Assembly: GCA_948566455.1 (NCBI GenBank)
Contig: CAOYQO010000019.1
Span: 1-64,000, forward strand
DNA length: 64,000 bases
Direction: 5' to 3'
Origin: an uncultured Phocaeicola sp.
GTDB taxonomy: Bacteria > Bacteroidota > Bacteroidia > Bacteroidales > Bacteroidaceae
The notes below the pieces were generated by a model that made no database searches, had not been told where the DNA came from, and worked only from the letters and a program-made list of their open reading frames with translations. Positions 19,592 through 27,354 of the stretch are shown here, piece after piece (position 1 is the stretch's first letter; each line of letters opens with the position of its first letter). The translations under genes were made by a program, and so were the position numbers.

Positions 19592-21331
19592 ATGAAGAAA
19601 AAACTTTTTATATGCTTTCTGCTTATCGGCAGCCTGATGGGAAATGTAATGGCACAAGATATCATTACCAACCCTCTGTTATTTGTATTCAAACTGCATG
19701 GACAAACCCGAAAGTACCAATTTACTTTCAATCAGTCCAACGACACCCTTTATCTGCATTGGGGAATTGAAAGAAACACCCGATGGCAATCAGGCAGCTA
19801 CGCCATGCCCCAAGAAGCTTTAAAAACGGCGGTCAGACTAAGCTTCTTACAGCCGGAAGACGGACAGCATATCTGTCTCCCCATTCAAGAAACCTTTGCC
19901 CTACTTTCAGCAACCGCTTTTCAGGAATTGAAAAGCCAAAAGGCATTTCATTATAATCAGACAGAATACCAACTGGCTGATACCAAGTCACAAGCTATGG
20001 GCTATTCCTTACTGCATGTAAACGACTCAGTAGACGGATGCGAAATGTGGATTATGGATAATCCGGATTTCCCTCTGATATGGGAAATACAAAATAATCC
20101 GCTCGGCATCAATTGGAAAGTAGCTCCCATAGATCTCCCCGCACACAATCTGAAAGAAGAAATCATCCAAAGCCCGGAAAAAATGGGTAGCATCTATTAT
20201 GCTTATCCCACACCAAACGGCATACAAACTCCGGTACCCGAAGGTTACAGTCCTTTCTACATCAGCCATTACGGACGCCATGGGTCCCGCTGGATGACTT
20301 CGGACGAACGTTATCTAGAAGTCATTCGTGTCTTTGATACGTTTCACAATAAATCAGGACTTACCGATTTAGGTGAAGATGTGAGGCTCAGACTCCAGAA
20401 AGTATGGGAAAATGCCCGTGGGCGCGGAGGAAACCTGACCCCATTAGGAGAACGACAACACAAAGCCATTGCCAAACGGCTTTATCAACAATATCCCCAT
20501 ATATTCCGGGACAGCGCCAACATATCAGCGCGTTCGAGCGTTTCCGTACGTTGTATCATGAGCATGTCCGCATTCACAGAACAACTGAAAGAACTAAACC
20601 CCTCCCTCCAGATCACCCGCGAAGCCAACCAAAGACACATGGACTACATTGCCTATACTTCACCCGAAGCCGAAAAGCTGGGTTCGGCAAGTGCGCCATG
20701 GAGAACAGCTTTCCATACATTCGAAGAAAATCATATTCATCCGGAACGTTTAATCGCTTCACTTTTCAAAAATCCCAAAGAAGTCAGGAATCCCCGCGAG
20801 CTCATGATGGGACTTTATTGGATTGCTTCCGACATGCAAGATGTAGAGTTGCCTCTATCCTTTTATGATTTGTTTGAAAAAGAAGAATTATTCGGTATCT
20901 GGCAGTCTGTGAATTATCGGATGTATATTTGCAATGCCAATGCTCCCGTCAATCAGGGAGCAGCCCCCAAGAGTGCAAAATCTTTATTGAAGAATATTAT
21001 AGAAAGTGCCGACCGCGCCATCCGTGAAGGAACTCCTTGCGCCACCCTCCGTTTCGGACATGATACCAACCTGATCCGTCTGTTGGCACTCATGCAAGTA
21101 GAAGGATGCTCCAATCAAGAAACAGATCCCGACCGATATTACCTGGCCTGGCAAGATTTCCGTGTTTCACCTATGGGAGCCAACCTTCAATTAATCTTTT
21201 TCAAGAATAAACAAGGAGAAGTTATTGTAAAATTGCTACATAATGAAAATGAAGTCAAATTACCCATTGACAGCCCTATTGCCCCTTATTATAAATGGGA
21301 AACGGTGAAAGCATTCTACAATCATTTATAA
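19592..21331 (+). CDS. Histidine acid phosphatase, clade 2 (MINPP/acid-phosphatase type) with N-terminal extension
   Basis: Secreted phosphatase, 579 aa, signal peptide ending near VMAQ. Histidine-phosphatase clade-2 core: catalytic SHYGRHGSRW with His230 as nucleophile and Arg229, then RSSVSVRCIMSMSAF, and FGHDTN with His490-Asp491 as proton donor. The core begins only near residue 205. The first 180 residues form an extra domain of unknown function seen in no other gene here; its opening (NPLLFVFKLHGQTRKYQFTF) looks beta-rich. Clade-2 enzymes include phytases, multiple inositol-polyphosphate phosphatases and glucose-1-phosphatases; the exact substrate is not readable. As last gene of PUL1 (6 bases after GH92) it probably removes phosphate from the products of the phosphodiesterase and mannosidases (inference). 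Confidence 0.85.
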   Translation: MKKKLFICFLLIGSLMGNVMAQDIITNPLLFVFKLHGQTRKYQFTFNQSNDTLYLHWGIERNTRWQSGSYAMPQEALKTAVRLSFLQPEDGQHICLPIQETFALLSATAFQELKSQKAFHYNQTEYQLADTKSQAMGYSLLHVNDSVDGCEMWIMDNPDFPLIWEIQNNPLGINWKVAPIDLPAHNLKEEIIQSPEKMGSIYYAYPTPNGIQTPVPEGYSPFYISHYGRHGSRWMTSDERYLEVIRVFDTFHNKSGLTDLGEDVRLRLQKVWENARGRGGNLTPLGERQHKAIAKRLYQQYPHIFRDSANISARSSVSVRCIMSMSAFTEQLKELNPSLQITREANQRHMDYIAYTSPEAEKLGSASAPWRTAFHTFEENHIHPERLIASLFKNPKEVRNPRELMMGLYWIASDMQDVELPLSFYDLFEKEELFGIWQSVNYRMYICNANAPVNQGAAPKSAKSLLKNIIESADRAIREGTPCATLRFGHDTNLIRLLALMQVEGCSNQETDPDRYYLAWQDFRVSPMGANLQLIFFKNKQGEVIVKLLHNENEVKLPIDSPIAPYYKWETVKAFYNHL

Positions 21332-21426
21332 ACATACAAATTGAGAAACAACAATTTCCTTCAAAGTCCAATCTCCCTATTAGCTAAGGCTTTTCTTGCC
21401 TACAATTAAGCCCTTTCTTACGGTTA

Positions 21427-21534
21427 CCTACTACAGACTCCCTCAATGGACCGTAGAGTCCATTGCAGCAGACTGTATAGTCCACCCAAGCAGACCTTAC
21501 AGTCCACTGGCGGAGTCTGTAGCAGATGACTGTA
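21427..21534. repeat. Symmetric array of degenerate 22-bp repeats between convergent genes
   Basis: Three clear units start at 21449, 21471 and 21493, exactly 22 bases apart: GACCGTAGAGTCCA, GACTGTATAGTCCA, GACCTTACAGTCCA, each followed by 8 less conserved bases. Weaker flanking units appear near 21427 and 21515. Each unit holds a small dyad of the form GACY-N4-AGTC. The whole array is also one large inverted repeat centred on the middle unit: CTACAGACTCC at 21431-21441 pairs perfectly with GGAGTCTGTAG at 21512-21522. It lies between the phosphatase (+) and the HTCS (-) 3' ends, so a bidirectional terminator is the simplest role. Confidence 0.75.
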
Positions 21535-21578
21535 AAAAAAAGCTTAACTATATGGAAGAAATGGCTTACACAACCACT

Positions 21579-24500
21579 CTATTCCGGTTTTATCTTTTTC
21601 AGATAATCAGAAGGAGCCATACCGAATTCATCTTTAAAACACTGACGGAAATAGACCGTACTGTTAATTCCCACCTTGAATGCAACCTCTGAAATATTGT
21701 ATTTCCCTTCTAATAACAGACGTTCCGCATATTGCATCTTTATTTTGCGGATATATTCATTGGTGGAAAGTCCGGTCAATGCCTTCATCTTCCGATATAG
21801 GGTAGAATTACTCATACACATGGCGTCCGACAAATAACCGATATCAATTTTCTCAGAAGAAAGACGATCTTCAATCAGCTTGTTAATCTTCTCAAGGAAC
21901 TCATTATCCAATTTATTCATAGACTCGGTTACTGCCGCACGTTTGTCAATGAGTATGGAATTCGTATTAAAACGCTCTGCCAACAACTTGCGGGATTCAA
22001 GCAAATTATGGATACGGCTATGCAACAAAGTAGCACTGAAAGGCTTTGTCAGATAAGAGTCAGCACCCACTTGATACCCTTCTTCCTTATCTTGCAAAGA
22101 ATCCTTTGCCGTCAGCAAAATAATGGGAATATGGCTGGTACGCAAGTCTTCTTTCAATTTCCGGCACATCACAATGCCGTTCATCACCGGCATCATGATA
22201 TCACTGACTATAATATCAGGAATGCAGCCCAATGCTTGTTCCAAACCTTGTTCACCATTGGCGGCAGTCCTCACTTCAAAATCGTCCGAGAAAGATTCTA
22301 CAATATAATCACAGATGTCCCTATTATCTTCCACTATCAGCAGAATACGCTTACCACTATGCACAGGTTCTATATTTTCTTCTTTTTCGTCCTTTTCATC
22401 GGAAGTTTTCTCCGTCGAGTCAGCATGCAGCACATGGGGATACGTGTTATCCGTCAGCAGACTGACATAAAAAGTACTTCCCACATTCAAAGAACTTTCA
22501 ACCCTGATCTCCCCCTCATGCAAAACTACCAGGTTCTTTACCAGAGCCAGACCAATACCTGTTCCTGAAGCCTGATGTTCGCTTCCCTCTTGATAATAAC
22601 GGTCAAAAATATGAGGCAATGCATCGGGAGCAATACCGAAACCGGTGTCACTCACACTGATTTCCGTATGGTGTATATTATTCCGGACCACCTGATGTAA
22701 TCCTAAAGTTATAGTTCCTTTCTCTGTATATTTTATAGCATTGGAGATCAAATTATCCAGTATAATCGTTACTACCTCCTTATCAAAAAACAAAGACATA
22801 TCTTCCTGCTCAATCTCAAGACAGAAATCAATCTCAGGTTTCCGGTTCAATTCCTTATACTTCAGTCCGATCTCGTGTACAAGGGCTGCCAGATTGTCAC
22901 GACTTACACATAATTTCTTGTTTTGGGTTTCCGTTTTTCTGAACTCCAGTATCTGATTAATCAGGTTCAACAACCGGATGGCGCTTTGATGGATAACCGA
23001 TATTTTCTGTGAATCTTTCCCTGATAAAGAATTACTTTTCTGCATATCTTCCAACGGTCCCAGAATCAACGTCAAAGGAGTACGCAACTCATGTGTGATA
23101 TTGGTATAGAAACGTAAACGCTCATTATTCAGCTCCTGTTCCTGCTCATGATTTTTCTTCTCCAACTCATAGAGAGACTCCATATCCAGTTTCTTTTTAT
23201 AGGCATGAAGAATAAAATACAGGACAGAAACACCCGAAAGAATATAAAATAACTTGGCCCACCACGTAAGCCATACAGGCGGATCAATACGGATATCCAG
23301 AGAAGCTATCTCATCCGCCCATTCCTGATTCCGTATTCTTGTCTTTACCTGAAAACAATAATTTCCCGGAGGTATATTACGGAAAGTCACATTATTAGGA
23401 TCGGTTACTGTATACCATGAATTTTCCAACCCTTTCAACATATAAGCATATTCCACTTGATCGGCCAAGGCATAATTCTGTATATTGAAGGTGACGCTGA
23501 AGTTATTTTGCATATAGCTTAAACGTACTTCCGACTGGCCTTCAAGCGCCATCACCTTTTCATTACTGTCCGTATCACGCAACGGGCCGAATATACGCAT
23601 CTCAGTAATAATTGCAGCAGGTGACTCTCGTTTTTCCAATACCTGATCTGGATTAAAACGGCATAAGCCATTGATTGAGCCAAAATACAGTGTTCCATCC
23701 TTAGCTTCTGCCACACTTCCACTCATGAAATTGCCCATAGGCACATTATCCCAATGATCATAATTATAGAAAACCTCCTTGTCTTTCAACAAGCAGCTGA
23801 TACCTTTATTGGTGCTCACCCATATATTTCCATGATTATCTTCCGTAATGGCACGTATATGGACATTGGACAGACCCTCCTCACTGCGATATACTTTATA
23901 GTCCCAACTCTGAGAGGATGGAAAACAAACCAGACCTTCTCCCGTTCCTATCCACATTCTGTTCTGACTATCCATATAAACAGTATTGATAGTATTAGAG
24001 GGAAAAAGAGAAGTCACGTTAAAAAGTTTAACGCACTGAAAATGTTCATCAAAAACCCCTAATCCTCCTCCGAAAGTACCAATCCATAAACGATTAAGAT
24101 TATCTTTCGAGATACATCTCACCAGATTATTCTCTACTGTATAATGATCTGCAATGCCTTTATCATGCAAGCGTACCTTATAGATGCCATTACTAGTTCC
24201 TATCCATACATATTCTGCATCTTCATACAGTGCACGCACATCTTCCCCTGTTTTATCTTTAGGAAAAATCTGGTGAAAACTTTTCTTTTTCACATCATAA
24301 AAATCCACTCCTCCCATAAACGATCCAAACCAAAGGTTTCCTTCCGAATCACAAAGTGCAGCCTGTATGGAATTATCAGTCAAATCACCGGTTTCTTCTT
24401 TATAAACCGCCACCCGCTTGCCTTTATCAAATACATTGATGCCTCCCCCATCGGTTCCGATCCATAACTTTCCATCCCTTGCTACGCATACACTACTTGC

Positions 24501-25619
24501 TGTCTTATTATTCAGGCTACTACCCGAATGCTGGATAGGAGAATAACTATAAACATTAAAATAGGAAGATTCATGGCTAAGAAAATTAATTCCACCTCCC
24601 CACATACCAGCCCATACATTTTTAAAGGAGTCCTGAAACAAACAACGTACAGTAGAATTAGAGAGACTGTATTCATCATCCCCTTCCTTTATATATTGAA
24701 AACGCACTTGGTCAGGAGAAAGAAACATACGTTGCGTTAAATCCAAAATGGCTATTCCTCCAAATTCCATGGCAATCCAAAGTTTATTCCCATCAAATTG
24801 TCTGATATCAAATACGGTATGAGGAACCCCGTCCTCACTATGATGAAAATGGATAAAATTTTCGGCTTCCGGATTGAACAGTGCCAGCCCCCGGTCTGTT
24901 CCCAGCCAAATATTACCGCTTAAGTCCTTATAAATGCAAGTTACCCCATTACCTGGCAAACTGACCGGATCTTCAGGGTCATGCATAAAGTTCTTTACTT
25001 TTTTATCTTTAAGAGACAACACACTGAATCCATGATGCACATGCCCCATATACAACTTTCCATCTCCTCCATCAACAACCGACCAAATATTATCGCTAGC
25101 CAATCCCGGAACTGTTTGAGTATTGTAATGAATGAATTTTCCAGCCTTTTTATCGAAATAATCTACTCCCCGCCAATATGTCGTAATCCAAAGATTACCA
25201 TCTGTAGCTGCCACAATCTTAGTAACATCATCCGTTATCAGACTTTCGGGGTTCTCGCCATCATGCCTATAGCAAAGAAAAGTGTTATTTACATAGTCAT
25301 ACGCATTCAGACCGGCCCTTTGCGTGCCTATCCAAAGGATAGAATCCTGAGGATCATCCAACAAACAATTCAGTTCATTGCCTGTTATACCCTGCCTTGT
25401 CAAATCTTCATTCTTCAAATAAGTAATGAAACGGGTACCATCGAATTTGTTCAACCCTTCCTCCGTGGCAAACCACAGAAAGCCCTGTTTGTCTTGAGCA
25501 ATGCTCACCACATAATTATTGGATAATCCCTTCTCTATACCAAGCTGCTTAACAGAATAAGGTTGTGCCAATGAAACAACCGACAGCAGCAAGAGCCAAA
25601 GTACGAATATCTTTCTCAT
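21579..25619 (-). CDS. Hybrid two-component system regulator (HTCS) of PUL2
   Basis: HTCS of 1346 aa. The start at 25619 is preferred over the ATG at 25634 because it begins the signal peptide (MRKIFVLWLLLLSVVSLAQ). Order: propeller repeats (about 20-680), Y_Y_Y domain (about 690-770), one membrane span (about 783-803), HisKA with His843 in ITHELRTP, HATPase (NLISNAIKYTEKG, DTGFGI, GTGIGLALVK), receiver with Asp1140 in SDIMMPVMNG, and a C-terminal AraC-type DNA-binding domain. All phosphorelay residues are present. It is transcribed away from the SGBP-SusC-SusD-GH30 operon that starts 214 bases away, and a repeated motif in the shared intergenic region (25700-25732) is a good candidate for its binding site. 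Confidence 0.95.
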   Translation of the reverse strand: MRKIFVLWLLLLSVVSLAQPYSVKQLGIEKGLSNNYVVSIAQDKQGFLWFATEEGLNKFDGTRFITYLKNEDLTRQGITGNELNCLLDDPQDSILWIGTQRAGLNAYDYVNNTFLCYRHDGENPESLITDDVTKIVAATDGNLWITTYWRGVDYFDKKAGKFIHYNTQTVPGLASDNIWSVVDGGDGKLYMGHVHHGFSVLSLKDKKVKNFMHDPEDPVSLPGNGVTCIYKDLSGNIWLGTDRGLALFNPEAENFIHFHHSEDGVPHTVFDIRQFDGNKLWIAMEFGGIAILDLTQRMFLSPDQVRFQYIKEGDDEYSLSNSTVRCLFQDSFKNVWAGMWGGGINFLSHESSYFNVYSYSPIQHSGSSLNNKTASSVCVARDGKLWIGTDGGGINVFDKGKRVAVYKEETGDLTDNSIQAALCDSEGNLWFGSFMGGVDFYDVKKKSFHQIFPKDKTGEDVRALYEDAEYVWIGTSNGIYKVRLHDKGIADHYTVENNLVRCISKDNLNRLWIGTFGGGLGVFDEHFQCVKLFNVTSLFPSNTINTVYMDSQNRMWIGTGEGLVCFPSSQSWDYKVYRSEEGLSNVHIRAITEDNHGNIWVSTNKGISCLLKDKEVFYNYDHWDNVPMGNFMSGSVAEAKDGTLYFGSINGLCRFNPDQVLEKRESPAAIITEMRIFGPLRDTDSNEKVMALEGQSEVRLSYMQNNFSVTFNIQNYALADQVEYAYMLKGLENSWYTVTDPNNVTFRNIPPGNYCFQVKTRIRNQEWADEIASLDIRIDPPVWLTWWAKLFYILSGVSVLYFILHAYKKKLDMESLYELEKKNHEQEQELNNERLRFYTNITHELRTPLTLILGPLEDMQKSNSLSGKDSQKISVIHQSAIRLLNLINQILEFRKTETQNKKLCVSRDNLAALVHEIGLKYKELNRKPEIDFCLEIEQEDMSLFFDKEVVTIILDNLISNAIKYTEKGTITLGLHQVVRNNIHHTEISVSDTGFGIAPDALPHIFDRYYQEGSEHQASGTGIGLALVKNLVVLHEGEIRVESSLNVGSTFYVSLLTDNTYPHVLHADSTEKTSDEKDEKEENIEPVHSGKRILLIVEDNRDICDYIVESFSDDFEVRTAANGEQGLEQALGCIPDIIVSDIMMPVMNGIVMCRKLKEDLRTSHIPIILLTAKDSLQDKEEGYQVGADSYLTKPFSATLLHSRIHNLLESRKLLAERFNTNSILIDKRAAVTESMNKLDNEFLEKINKLIEDRLSSEKIDIGYLSDAMCMSNSTLYRKMKALTGLSTNEYIRKIKMQYAERLLLEGKYNISEVAFKVGINSTVYFRQCFKDEFGMAPSDYLKKIKPE

Positions 25620-25699
25620 AGCATCAGTGTACACATTGTTAAATAATATGGTTCAAAAATACAAATAAAGTCTGTATTTTAGATACATAAATCATGCAT

Positions 25700-25732
25700 T
25701 GCAAGATTTACCTCCCTTTTCTGCAAGATTTA
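25700..25732 (+). promoter_or_regulatory. Candidate HTCS binding site: direct repeat of TGCAAGATTTA
   Basis: TGCAAGATTTA occurs at 25700-25710 and again, identical, at 25722-25732, a 22-base step or about two helical turns. This suits two AraC-type domains on one face of the DNA. The second copy ends 26 bases before the -7 element at 25759, and that promoter lacks a -33 TTTG. The geometry fits an activator site for the adjacent HTCS. Confidence 0.6.
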
Positions 25733-25758
25733 TATCAGGATTTTAATTCTTCTTCACG

Positions 25759-25766
25759 TACATTTG
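25759..25766 (+). promoter_or_regulatory. -7 element of the PUL2 operon promoter
   Basis: TACATTTG is a perfect TAnnTTTG box. There is no TTTG 19-21 bases upstream, which points to activator dependence. Transcription would start near 25773, leaving a leader of about 60 bases before the lipoprotein start at 25833. Confidence 0.6.
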
Positions 25767-25832
25767 CACCACTGACGAATTTAATTCGTCCTCTATTAGA
25801 GTAGATGTTTAATCTTCAAATACTAATAAAAT

Positions 25833-27332
25833 ATGAAAAAGAAACATTTGTATGGTGCCATGTTATGGGCTTTTCTTGTAACTGCAAACCTATGTACGGG
25901 ATGTAGTGATGATAACGACTACCCCGATGTAGACGGGCAAAATCCAACAATGACATTAGCAACAGACCACATCGAGTCCGGAGCGGGACATCGATTTACT
26001 ATTGAAGGGACATTAGAAGACAAAGACGGTATTGCTTCTATCAGCCTACAATGTGCCGACCTGCATTTGAACAAGACAATTGATTTAATCGAAATCTATG
26101 GTGCTCCGCAAGAGAGTTATGATTTAAGTTATTACTTTGACATAAACCGAAATGAAATCGGCGAACGTTTCACAGTCAAAGTTACTGTAACCGATGTAGG
26201 AGGACGCAGTATATCTCAAGATGTATTAATCACAATGGACGGAGATTTTGCAGCTCCGGTATTTTCAGCTGCCCCGGATGCCACTGTTACAGTATTAATG
26301 AAAAATGAAACGAAATTCAATCTTCGGTTCACGGCTACAGATGATCGTGCATTGGATTATGTCACAATTAATATTCCAGGTATAGACGGGTTTGACAACC
26401 GCCGTGTAGATGCTGATGGAAAAAGTTCATTGAACTTTGCCGAAATAATAGTATTCCCCAATGAACCGAAAAGTTATAATGTGACAATTACCGCTTTTGA
26501 CAAGAAAGAAAACTCAACCACTACCACCAGTGTATTGAATATCTCAGAAATGCCGGATTTTCCCAAAATGTATCTGGCAGATGTGGCAACTGCCGAAGAA
26601 CTGAATAGTGATATATTCGGGGTACCGATGGTAATTGAACATACAGGTGAATATCAGTATAAAGCAAATTATTACTGTCAAAAAGCCGGAACTAAAATAT
26701 TCTTCTTACCACAAAAGAGTGACTTCACTCCTATTTGTTTCGGGCTTGATCCAGAGGATAACACCAAACTGACAGACGATCCCGAAACAGCAATGCCAAT
26801 CGTACTTGACCAAGCCAATGTTTATTATGAAATTAATATTGATGTGAAGAACAGTACATACAATCTGAAAACTTACTCAATTGCCGATGCTGTAGACCCC
26901 ATACCTCACACATACGGTTCTATCAGCCTTGACACATGGGGTGACGGTGGTTCGTGGTTACAGGAATTCTATTTCGGATATATGACCAGTAGCCCAACTG
27001 AAGTCCTGCGTTTCACTCAAGATAAGACCAATCCTCACCTGTTCTATTTGGATACCCCCCTATTCCTGGAGGCAGGTACTAAAATGAATTTCGTTATTCA
27101 TAACTGGCACTCTGACGGATGGTGGAATTATTGCACGTGGCGTGTAGACAACTCAGACGAACCGGAGATCTTCGGATATTATGGTAAAGAAGCCAAATAT
27201 ACCAATCCGGCATGGACCAAACCCGATCATGTAGGTGACAATTGGGCAAAACCAACAGTGAACGTCACAGGGAATTATAAACTTATATTCGACGCTCATT
27301 TGGAAAGAGCTAAACTCATTCCGGCCAATTAA
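25833..27332 (+). CDS. Surface glycan-binding lipoprotein (SusE/SGBP-like), first gene of PUL2
   Basis: Lipoprotein of 499 aa with lipobox Cys24 (LCTGCSDDND); the acidic stretch after Cys fits surface export. Two immunoglobulin-like beta domains follow (about 35-140 and 145-240, with DKDGIASISLQ and DRALDYVTINI opening similar strands). The C-terminal half (about 250-499) is rich in aromatic residues and contains DTWGDGGSWLQEFYFGY and WHSDGWWNYCTWRVDN, a pattern like the SusE/SusF-type carbohydrate-binding modules. No catalytic motif is visible. Being first in the operon and 22 bases ahead of susC, it most likely captures the polysaccharide at the surface. Sequence-diverse proteins fill this role, so the class is inferred mainly from position and architecture. 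Confidence 0.75.
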   Translation: MKKKHLYGAMLWAFLVTANLCTGCSDDNDYPDVDGQNPTMTLATDHIESGAGHRFTIEGTLEDKDGIASISLQCADLHLNKTIDLIEIYGAPQESYDLSYYFDINRNEIGERFTVKVTVTDVGGRSISQDVLITMDGDFAAPVFSAAPDATVTVLMKNETKFNLRFTATDDRALDYVTINIPGIDGFDNRRVDADGKSSLNFAEIIVFPNEPKSYNVTITAFDKKENSTTTTSVLNISEMPDFPKMYLADVATAEELNSDIFGVPMVIEHTGEYQYKANYYCQKAGTKIFFLPQKSDFTPICFGLDPEDNTKLTDDPETAMPIVLDQANVYYEINIDVKNSTYNLKTYSIADAVDPIPHTYGSISLDTWGDGGSWLQEFYFGYMTSSPTEVLRFTQDKTNPHLFYLDTPLFLEAGTKMNFVIHNWHSDGWWNYCTWRVDNSDEPEIFGYYGKEAKYTNPAWTKPDHVGDNWAKPTVNVTGNYKLIFDAHLERAKLIPAN

Positions 27333-27354
27333 CAAGTAACATTAGATTTAAGAT

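Noticed and set aside
20404..20868. 154-codon + strand frame inside the histidine phosphatase gene
   Set aside because: Overlaps the catalytic core in another frame and resembles nothing; no start signals.
21427..21534. CRISPR array, because of regular repeats
   Set aside because: Units are only 22 bases long with no unique spacers, few copies, internal symmetry and no cas genes nearby.
22008..22568. 186-codon + strand frame antisense to the PUL2 HTCS
   Set aside because: Lies opposite the receiver and kinase domains of a complete gene; no motif or promoter.
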